DNA of 27,213 nucleotides from an uncultured Oscillospiraceae bacterium (GTDB lineage Bacteria > Bacillota > Clostridia > Oscillospirales > Oscillospiraceae). Location of the stretch: positions 1 through 27,213 of the forward strand of contig CAJUQN010000029.1 of NCBI GenBank assembly GCA_910588625.1, written 5' to 3'. The translations under genes and the position numbers were made by a program. Below are positions 7,364-13,090 of this stretch, one piece after another. The first letter of the stretch is position 1; every line of letters starts with the position of its first letter. Under the pieces are notes generated by a model that saw only the letters and a list, made by a program, of their open reading frames with translations, had not been told where the DNA came from and ran no database searches.

Positions 7364-7543
7364 ATGAGCTTTATCCCATGTACGCAAAACTGCAAATTTC
7401 AGGACGAAGGCCTGTGCACCTTGGCACAGGCCCAGACCGTTGGACAGGCCATCCCGAACGATGCCTGTCTGAATTTCACACCGAGACTGTCAAATCAGCA
7501 CAGCGATGGCTTCACGAATGTTGCTGACCCGGATCAGGTCTAA
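7364..7543 (+). CDS. Small Cys-rich clostridial protein of unknown function
   Basis: A 59-residue product starts at ATG 7364 with AGGGTG (7352-7357) 6 bases upstream. The pattern is CTQNCKFQDEGLC, a gap of about 18 residues, then a fourth Cys in DACLNFTPR. This resembles a family of tiny clostridial proteins with four cysteines that databases have often labelled, probably wrongly, as hydroxymyristoyl-ACP dehydratase. The cysteines suggest metal binding; no function is known to me. The last 54 bases overlap the 3' end of radA on the opposite strand, so the tail beyond FTPRLSN may be a recent extension. A perfect 9-bp hairpin (7409-7432) lies inside the gene. An in-frame upstream ATG at 7319 lacks an SD. 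Confidence 0.65.
   Translation: MSFIPCTQNCKFQDEGLCTLAQAQTVGQAIPNDACLNFTPRLSNQHSDGFTNVADPDQV
7409..7432. other. Perfect 9-bp hairpin inside the small Cys-rich gene, downstream of radA
   Basis: GGCCTGTGC (7409-7417) and its reverse complement (7424-7432) enclose 6 bases. On the minus strand it lies 58 bases past the radA stop, where a transcript end is expected. No U-run follows, so it could be a 3'-end stabiliser or a coincidence. Confidence 0.4.
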
Positions 7544-8854
7544 GTCATCGGGCGCGATGATCTTTCCGCTACTCCTAGCCGGGACCAGGCATTTGGTAAA
7601 CCCCAGCCGCCGCACTTCGCTGAGCCGCTGGTTGACAGCGTTCACCGCCCGAAGTTCTCCGGTCAAGCCCACCTCACCAATGGCCGCTAAGTCAAACGGC
7701 ACGGGCTTGTCCCGAAAACTGGACGCCAGCGCCACAATAAGTGCTAAATCTGCCGCTGGCTCATCCAGCATCAAGCCGCCAATGACATTGACGTAAAAGT
7801 CACAGTTGGACAGCACTAGTCCACCCCGTTTTTCCAACACAGCCAACATCATCATCGCCCGGTTATAGTCGAACCCGTTGCTTGTCCGCCGGGAATTACC
7901 ATAGGCAGACGGCGACAGCAAAGCCTGCACCTCTGCCAGCACCGGCCTTACTCCTTCCATCACACAGGTGACGCAGGAACCGGGCATATTCTCCGGCCGT
8001 CCAGATAGCATGGCTTCCGACGGATTGGGCACTTCTACCAGTCCCTGGTCTCCCATCTCGAACACGCCAATTTCATTGGTGGCGCCAAAACGATTTTTTG
8101 CCGCCCGTAAAATTCGGTATGAATTGTGCTCCTCCCCCTCAAAATGGAGTACGCAGTCCACCATATGCTCCAGCACCTTGGGCCCAGCCAGCGAGCCTTC
8201 TTTGTTAATATGCCCCACCACAAATACGGTGACGCCCAACCCTTTGGCAATGTGCATCAGCGCTATGGTGCACTCCTTCACCTGGGCCACACTGCCCGGT
8301 GAGGAATTAGAGTCTCCATTATAAATCGTCTGGATGGAGTCCACAATAAGGATATCCGGCTTTTTTTCCTGTACTGCGGCCACAATATCGTCCAAATTGG
8401 TCTCGGAAAAAAGATACAGTCCCTCATCCTGGATGCTCAACCGCTGGGCACGCAGCTTGATCTGCCGTTCCGACTCCTCTCCGGATACGTATAAAACGTC
8501 AGAAAACCGGCACAGATTATCACAGATTTGAAGCATCAGCGTGGACTTTCCGATACCTGGCGCACCGCCCACCAACACCAATGAACCTTTTACCGCGCCT
8601 CCGCCCAACACCCGGTCCAGCTCATTCATACCGGTGTTGAAGCGCAGTTCATCCACTGCCTCCACCTCTGCCATGGGCCTGGGACGGCGTATTCCTGAGC
8701 CGGCGGAGACCATTGTGGATGCTTTCTTCTTCGTGTCCGCCGCAGGCTGCTCCACAATGGTATTCCACGCTCCGCAGGCAGGGCATCTCCCCTGCCATTT
8801 CAGCGTTTCATTTCCACAGTCCGTGCAATAAAATGTAGACCTGGCCTTCGCCAT
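7490..8854 (-). CDS. radA: DNA repair protein RadA (Sms)
   Basis: RadA is a RecA-related ATPase and helicase that promotes branch migration of recombination intermediates. The 454-residue protein shows an N-terminal zinc finger (Cys10, Cys13, Cys24, Cys27), a Walker A motif GGAPGIGKST at about 96-105, a Walker B hydrophobic strand ending DILIVD near 167-172, the RadA-specific KNRFG at 253-257, and a C-terminal Lon-protease-like domain with no evident catalytic serine. The length is standard. ATG 8854 begins one base after the cwlD stop and its SD, GGGAGGGG, lies inside cwlD, so the two are tightly coupled. No hairpin follows the stop closely, and its 3' end overlaps the small Cys-rich gene. 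Confidence 0.97.
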   Translation of the reverse strand: MAKARSTFYCTDCGNETLKWQGRCPACGAWNTIVEQPAADTKKKASTMVSAGSGIRRPRPMAEVEAVDELRFNTGMNELDRVLGGGAVKGSLVLVGGAPGIGKSTLMLQICDNLCRFSDVLYVSGEESERQIKLRAQRLSIQDEGLYLFSETNLDDIVAAVQEKKPDILIVDSIQTIYNGDSNSSPGSVAQVKECTIALMHIAKGLGVTVFVVGHINKEGSLAGPKVLEHMVDCVLHFEGEEHNSYRILRAAKNRFGATNEIGVFEMGDQGLVEVPNPSEAMLSGRPENMPGSCVTCVMEGVRPVLAEVQALLSPSAYGNSRRTSNGFDYNRAMMMLAVLEKRGGLVLSNCDFYVNVIGGLMLDEPAADLALIVALASSFRDKPVPFDLAAIGEVGLTGELRAVNAVNQRLSEVRRLGFTKCLVPARSSGKIIAPDDLDLIRVSNIREAIAVLI

Positions 8855-8855
8855 G

Positions 8856-9575
8856 TCAATCCCCTCCCAAACTCGTGGGCATCATTTGAATCCCGCAAAA
8901 ATATGCTCCAGCCAGGCCCATCGCCACCTTTCTTTGATAGGTATCGGTGACCAAAAGCATCGCCTCCTCCCCATTACTGAGGAATCCGCACTCCACCAGG
9001 ATGGCCGGGCAGCTGATGTGTTCAAACAGGTATATCCCATCTGGCATGGGCTTGGCTTTGCGGTCATTGTTTAAGTCCAACACTTGGCGGAACAGCTCCT
9101 GTGTGCCCTCCCCCCAATGGCGGCCCGCATCGCCGCCATTAAAGAACACTTGAGCCCCATCATATCTGGGGTCTGTAAAGTGATTCTGGTGTACACTAAT
9201 AAGGAGGGCATTAGACGTATCTTTCACCAATGCCACCCGGTTTTTCAGGTCAGAGACCTTCTTCTGCCGGATAGTCTCTGACCCATCGCTGTGCAGGGAG
9301 ATATCCGCGTCTCTGGTCAACTGCGGCTCTACCCCAAGAAACGTCATGAGCGCCCGGGCCTTGAGCACAATGGCCAAATTGATGTCGCTCTCCTTTTGCC
9401 CGGCTGAGGTACTAGCCCCTCCGTCTTCCCCGCCGTGTCCGGCATCCAGAATCAGTGTCCAGTTCTCTTCAACGCCGGAAATTGCCGAAACAGGCTCAGC
9501 ACTCCTCTGTCCCAGCCAATTCACACTACCCAATACACAAAGGCATAGAACCAACAAAATAACGTCACGTTTCAT
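8856..9575 (-). CDS. cwlD: N-acetylmuramoyl-L-alanine amidase, CwlD-like
   Basis: This zinc amidase (Amidase_3) removes the peptide from muramic acid in peptidoglycan; CwlD does so during spore cortex muramic-lactam formation. The 239-residue protein begins with a hydrophobic signal-anchor (MKRDVILLVLCLCVLGSVNW), then has the zinc ligands His47 (LDAGHGG) and Glu62 (KESDINL), a third His in SVHQNHF, and the catalytic Glu in LVECGFLSN. Length and layout match CwlD (237 residues in Bacillus subtilis) better than multidomain autolysins. The open frame extends to 9623, but ATG 9575 follows AGGGGGG at a usable spacing and starts the signal sequence. It is coupled to radA downstream. The CwlD name rests on size and architecture; a vegetative amidase is possible. 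Confidence 0.85.
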   Translation of the reverse strand: MKRDVILLVLCLCVLGSVNWLGQRSAEPVSAISGVEENWTLILDAGHGGEDGGASTSAGQKESDINLAIVLKARALMTFLGVEPQLTRDADISLHSDGSETIRQKKVSDLKNRVALVKDTSNALLISVHQNHFTDPRYDGAQVFFNGGDAGRHWGEGTQELFRQVLDLNNDRKAKPMPDGIYLFEHISCPAILVECGFLSNGEEAMLLVTDTYQRKVAMGLAGAYFCGIQMMPTSLGGD

Positions 9576-9630
9576 CAGCCAGTCCCCCCTACCTCCACCA
9601 TATGAAGTCAAGGACCACTTCATGCCTAGG

Positions 9631-11100
9631 TCACAGGTAGGAAAATACCTCCATATGCCGTTTTGAGATCGAAACGGATACGTCTGGAAAGCGTTTTGCC
9701 AACCAATCCCGCATCACAGGACAAATTACGTCCTCCGTAGGGAAATGACCTGCGTCCACCAAATTGAGCCCAAGGGCTTTGGCCTCTAAAAACTGGTGAT
9801 ATTTCACATCAGAAGTGACGAAGGTATCACAGCCCTGGGCCAATGCATCCTTCATCATATCTGCGCAGGCACCACCTCCCACCGCAATCATATGAACAGG
9901 CTTTCCCCCGTCCACCAAACGAATGCCATTGGCCCCCAGCAATTGTTTGACGCCCATTGCAAAGTCATACAGGGTCTGTTCCGACACAAAGCCGACCCGG
10001 CCAATTCCATAGGGCCTTCCCTGCCCATCCACTCCAATTTGCTTTAACTGCCCGATATCTGTGAGCCCCAAACGCAAAGCCAGTACATCATTAACACCGC
10101 CTTCTACGGAGTCCAGATTGGTGTGAGCACAAATGGCAGCAATCCCGTTCTCCACTAAACGAAGCAATATCCGTCCGGTGACAGTCTGATCTGTCACCGA
10201 TTTGACTCCGCCAAATATCACTGGATGGTGGGCTACGATCAACTGCGCCCCCTGATCGACAGCCTCCTGGACAACCTGCTCCGTAATATCAAGCGCAACC
10301 AGAATCTTACTGATAGAGGACCCCTCCCAGCCCACCAGAAAACCGGCGTTGTCAAAGCTCTCCTGAATTTCAAAGGGTGCCTTTTCCTGCAAAAAAGTGA
10401 ATACGTTGCCCACAGTCGTCACCGGTATCAACTCCTTTTTCATGTGATACAGCCCATTCAGTACATCCTCTAAACGGACAATGCTCGCCTTATCGGGCGC
10501 TTGTGAAGCTCTATGGCCTTGCAAGGCCTTTTGGACCTTCCCCTCTATCATTTTCAGATAGTCCAGCCTCAGCGGGGTATCACAATTTATCCCTGCCCAT
10601 TCCTCAGCTGAAGACAAAGCGGCCATGTTTCCTCCCTTGACCGTCCATATGCTGTAAAGTTTTTTCCCTTCACGGCATATCATCTCGCTCAAAATGACGT
10701 ATCCATGGCTTTGGAGCCATGGACGAAGCCGGGGTGCACCAGTCATCGACTGCAAGATCAGCAGCTTGTCCTGACGGGTCCAGGGTGCAACCTCCAAAAT
10801 AGATGCAATGGTATCACCGCCCATACCGGCAATTACCACAGTGTCCACCTCATTTGCATCAATATCTTTCAGCCCGTCACAAAGCCGGAAGGATATTTTT
10901 TCGCTCTGCCCATACTGCTGAGCAGTCTCTCTGGAGCGGCCTAACGGTTTTTCCCGCAAGTCAGCGGCGATAGCACGTTCAATCACATTGTTCATCAGCA
11001 GCCACACTGGCAAATAGCCATGATCTGTCCCCACATCAACTAACCGGGCTCCTTGTGGCACCTGCTGGGCAATGGCATAAAGCCTAGGTGATAATTCCAT
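9631..11100 (-). CDS. TrmK tRNA(m1A22) methyltransferase fused to a Nif3/DUF34 dinuclear-metal protein
   Basis: The 489-residue protein joins two families. Residues about 1-205 are TrmK-like: the SAM-binding loop LVDVGTDHGYLP, AGMGGDTI, ILQSM and EMICREGKKLY. TrmK methylates N1 of adenine 22 in tRNA. Residues from about 227 are Nif3-like: DNAGFLVGW, LIVAHHPVIFGG (metal-binding His pair), AHTNLDS and AGHFPTE. Nif3 proteins are dinuclear-metal hydrolase-like proteins of uncertain substrate; this one lacks the PII-like insert of the Bacillus version. In Bacillus subtilis these are adjacent separate genes. An internal AAGGAG and GTG (10422) could make Nif3 alone. ATG 11100 has GGGGG upstream; GTG 11106 is an alternative start. 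The cwlD frame begins 55 bases downstream. Confidence 0.93.
   Translation of the reverse strand: MELSPRLYAIAQQVPQGARLVDVGTDHGYLPVWLLMNNVIERAIAADLREKPLGRSRETAQQYGQSEKISFRLCDGLKDIDANEVDTVVIAGMGGDTIASILEVAPWTRQDKLLILQSMTGAPRLRPWLQSHGYVILSEMICREGKKLYSIWTVKGGNMAALSSAEEWAGINCDTPLRLDYLKMIEGKVQKALQGHRASQAPDKASIVRLEDVLNGLYHMKKELIPVTTVGNVFTFLQEKAPFEIQESFDNAGFLVGWEGSSISKILVALDITEQVVQEAVDQGAQLIVAHHPVIFGGVKSVTDQTVTGRILLRLVENGIAAICAHTNLDSVEGGVNDVLALRLGLTDIGQLKQIGVDGQGRPYGIGRVGFVSEQTLYDFAMGVKQLLGANGIRLVDGGKPVHMIAVGGGACADMMKDALAQGCDTFVTSDVKYHQFLEAKALGLNLVDAGHFPTEDVICPVMRDWLAKRFPDVSVSISKRHMEVFSYL
10420..10437 (-). promoter_or_regulatory. Internal Shine-Dalgarno and GTG start for the Nif3 half
   Basis: AAGGAG (complement of 10432-10437) lies 9 bases before an in-frame GTG at 10422-10420, codon 229 counted from GTG 11106. 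Translation from it would begin MTTVGNVFTFLQ, which looks like a natural Nif3 N-terminus. The bases GGTGACG also place a TGA one base out of frame, overlapping the GTG as in typical GTGA gene junctions. Confidence 0.55.
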
Positions 11101-11121
11101 ACCCACCCCCCTGTTCCGCTG

Positions 11122-11155
11122 GAATAAAGGAAAAGAGCGGAACCCCCGCTCTTTT
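11122..11155 (-). terminator. Terminator after the DUF1858 gene
   Basis: A perfect 10-bp stem (11131-11140 with 11146-11155) with a 5-base loop is followed on the minus strand by a T-rich run. It separates the DUF1858 gene from trmK-nif3, though read-through could still feed the downstream genes because no other promoter is obvious there. Confidence 0.85.
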
Positions 11156-11169
11156 CAGGATGCGCCCAT

Positions 11170-11367
11170 TCAGGCCATGGTACCGTTCAGCTTGTCCAGC
11201 AACTCGTCCACATCGACGCCATGGACCATACAGGCCTGCTCCACAGTCTCTCCACGGGAAGAGGGGCAACCTAAGCAGTGCATACCGATGGACAGGAAAA
11301 TGGGAGCGGTATTGGGGGCAATGTCCAAAATATCGCCAATAATGGTATCCTTCGTAATTTGAGCCAT
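11170..11367 (-). CDS. DUF1858 redox-disulfide protein
   Basis: The 65-residue protein matches the DUF1858 family, a small domain with a conserved redox-disulfide CxxC often found with hybrid-cluster-protein genes in anaerobes. It starts TIIGDILDIAPNTAPIFLSIGMHCLGCPSS, with CLGC at about 31-34, and continues with a GETVEQAC helix and a VDVDELLDKLN C-terminal helix. ATG 11367 has a near-perfect AAGGAGGT SD about 8 bases upstream. It has its own promoter (11407-11435) and terminator, so it forms a monocistronic unit. The function is unproven; a thiol redox or metal-delivery role is inferred from the CxxC. No hybrid cluster protein gene is in view. Confidence 0.92.
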   Translation of the reverse strand: MAQITKDTIIGDILDIAPNTAPIFLSIGMHCLGCPSSRGETVEQACMVHGVDVDELLDKLNGTMA

Positions 11368-11406
11368 GTCGGGATGACCTCCTTGCAGTTTTTGTCGAAC
11401 GGATAT

Positions 11407-11435
11407 AGTATACCCAATATGGCAGGCCTTTGCAA
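11407..11435 (-). promoter_or_regulatory. Promoter of the DUF1858 gene
   Basis: On the minus strand TTGCAA (11430-11435) and TATACT (11407-11412) are 17 bases apart. The predicted leader is about 33 bases and contains the strong SD. Confidence 0.8.
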
Positions 11436-11500
11436 GTGTTTCAGAAAAAATTCAAAAGAAATTCGCCAATTTTCTACGTTGAAAAACGATCCATAAACAG

Positions 11501-11532
11501 AAAGCTCTGGAACTTTACAGTTCCAGAGCTTT
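11501..11532 (-). terminator. Terminator of tRNA-Gln
   Basis: A perfect 14-bp stem (11501-11514 with 11519-11532) with a 4-base loop begins 4 bases past the encoded CCA. The T-run on the minus strand is short and broken. Confidence 0.8.
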
Positions 11533-11536
11533 TGCT

Positions 11537-11610
11537 TGGCAGCGGATGAAGGATTCGAACCCTCACAAACAGAGTCAGAGTCTGGTGTGCTACCATTACA
11601 CTAATCCGCT
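11537..11610 (-). tRNA. tRNA-Gln (anticodon CTG), CCA encoded
   Basis: Read on the minus strand, the 7-bp acceptor stem (AGCGGAT with ATCCGCT), a D-arm with TAATGGTAG, an anticodon loop CTCTGAC, a T-arm loop TTCGAAT and an encoded GCCA end form a complete cloverleaf. Anticodon CTG reads the glutamine codon CAG. The mature body is 71 bases plus CCA. The first anticodon-stem pair (27-43) is a C-T mismatch, which is unusual but leaves four good pairs. It has its own consensus promoter and terminator. Confidence 0.95.
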
Positions 11611-11641
11611 ATTTCTATGCTCTCTCGAGCGACCATAGATA

Positions 11642-11669
11642 ATTATACCAGAACAGCGGAATTTGTCAA
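11642..11669 (-). promoter_or_regulatory. Consensus promoter of tRNA-Gln
   Basis: On the minus strand perfect TTGACA (11664-11669) and perfect TATAAT (11642-11647) are 16 bases apart, about 30 bases before the tRNA. It is the only fully consensus pair of boxes in the window. Confidence 0.9.
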
Positions 11670-11729
11670 CCCTTTTTTGCGAAAGTTTTTCAGAAAAAAT
11701 TCCAAGCGTATTTTTAATGATTCAGAACC

Positions 11730-12482
11730 TTAAATCACCTGATTTTTTAACACACCAATTCCCTCTATGTCCACTTCTACACGGTCGCCCGGGATCATTG
11801 GTCCTATGCCCGCCGGAGTACCAGTAGCAACCAAATCTCCCGGCTCCAGCGTCATGGACGCCGTAATAAACTCGATCAGCTCCGGAACTGCTGTTATAAA
11901 GTCAGCGGTATTTCCCCGCTGAACCACCTCTCCGTTGAGCCTAGTGACCAACTTCAGCGCGGAAGAGTCCACATCATCCGTTACCCAGGGGCCCACTGGA
12001 CAAAAACCATCCATGGATTTTCCGCGGGTCCACTGTCCATCATGCTGTTGCACATCCCGGGCCGTCACATCGTTTAGGCAGGTATAGCCCAACACATAAT
12101 CTGCAAAGTCTTTTGCCTTTACATTTTTTGCTCGACAACGGATGACCACCCCAAGCTCTCCTTCATAGTCCAGCCGTGTCACAAACTCTGGAGCGTGAAG
12201 CGCACCATCTGGACGATTCAGCGTGTTGAGCCCCTTCAAAAACAGCACAGGGAATCCAGGCGGCTCTGCACCCATCTCTCTGGCGTGCTCTGAGTAGTTC
12301 TTCCCCACACAGACAATTTTTGTTGGCACACAGGGAGCTAACAGTTTACACTGACTCAGCGGCAACTTCTCTCCATCGTATTCTACTCCATCGAATGGTG
12401 GCTTTGACAGGGTGAGTACCTCCTCCCCTTTCACTACACCCCAACAAGGTCTCCCTTGGCGTTCAATGCGCACATATCTCAT
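11730..12482 (-). CDS. Fumarylacetoacetate hydrolase (FAH) family protein
   Basis: The 250-residue protein belongs to the FAH superfamily, which contains acylpyruvate hydrolases, oxaloacetate decarboxylases and isomerases. The fold signature KNYSEHAREMG near 61-71 is followed by the divalent-metal ligands Glu107 and Glu109 (YEGELGVVI) and Asp138 (LNDVTARD). A GKSMDGFCPVGPW segment and a TGTPAGIGPM loop complete the active site. Its size fits bacterial FAHD1-like enzymes. The substrate cannot be told from sequence; acylpyruvate or oxaloacetate is most likely. ATG 12482 overlaps the engB stop by 4 bases (ATGA), implying translational coupling. It is the last gene of the long minus-strand run, and I see no clear terminator hairpin before the tRNA-Gln promoter. 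Confidence 0.93.
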   Translation of the reverse strand: MRYVRIERQGRPCWGVVKGEEVLTLSKPPFDGVEYDGEKLPLSQCKLLAPCVPTKIVCVGKNYSEHAREMGAEPPGFPVLFLKGLNTLNRPDGALHAPEFVTRLDYEGELGVVIRCRAKNVKAKDFADYVLGYTCLNDVTARDVQQHDGQWTRGKSMDGFCPVGPWVTDDVDSSALKLVTRLNGEVVQRGNTADFITAVPELIEFITASMTLEPGDLVATGTPAGIGPMIPGDRVEVDIEGIGVLKNQVI

Positions 12483-13078
12483 ACTTTTTCCTCCAAATGA
12501 GTCACAATCTGTCCAAGGAGCTCTGCCTTGCCTGTTCCCTTCTCCGCCGAAAAGAGAATAAGCGGGACGATATCAGGCAATGCCAGTGTATCTCGAATCA
12601 ACTGTGCATTCCCCTCAATTTCGCTCCTTTTTAGCTTATCCAGCTTGTTTGCTACCACAATAAAAGGCTTTTCTGAGCTCAAAAATACTTGGGCCATGGT
12701 GCAGTCATCTACTGTGGGTTTATGTCGTGCGTCCACAATCAGCATGCCCAGAGCCATCCGCTGGGTGTCGGAGAACCATGCCTCGATGAGCCGTCCCCAG
12801 CGATCTTTTTCCTGCTTTGACACCTTAGCATAGCCATAGCCTGGCAAATCTACCAGGTATAGTTTTTGATCAATACAAAAATAGTTAATATGCGTGGTCT
12901 TCCCCGGTGCAGAACCCACTCGAGCAAAATTTTTACGGTTGAGCAGCCGGTTGATAACTGATGACTTTCCCACATTTGAACGCCCGGCAAACACTACTTG
13001 AGGCAAGCCGTCCCGCGGAAAATCCGCCAGTTTGGCCGCAGAGCGGACAAACTGCGCTATATTCCAGTTTACAGCCAT
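12479..13078 (-). CDS. engB: Ribosome biogenesis GTPase EngB (YsxC/YihA)
   Basis: EngB is an essential TrmE-Era-EngA-EngB-Septin family GTPase needed for late large-subunit assembly. The 199-residue protein has G1 GRSNVGKSS at about 32-40, a G2 Thr in GKTTHI, G3 DLPGYG at 77-82 and G4 NKLD at 144-147. Length is typical. ATG 13078 follows the lon stop by 12 bases, with GAGG as SD. The lon-engB order is conserved in Bacillus (lonA-ysxC). The 3' end overlaps the FAH gene by 4 bases. Confidence 0.97.
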   Translation of the reverse strand: MAVNWNIAQFVRSAAKLADFPRDGLPQVVFAGRSNVGKSSVINRLLNRKNFARVGSAPGKTTHINYFCIDQKLYLVDLPGYGYAKVSKQEKDRWGRLIEAWFSDTQRMALGMLIVDARHKPTVDDCTMAQVFLSSEKPFIVVANKLDKLKRSEIEGNAQLIRDTLALPDIVPLILFSAEKGTGKAELLGQIVTHLEEKV

Positions 13079-13090
13079 ATCAGACCTCGC

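Noticed and set aside
9576..9630. A sigma-G-type promoter before cwlD (GCATGA ... CATATGG)
   Set aside because: Spacing is about 15 bases and the -10 mismatches the consensus at the final positions; too weak to report.
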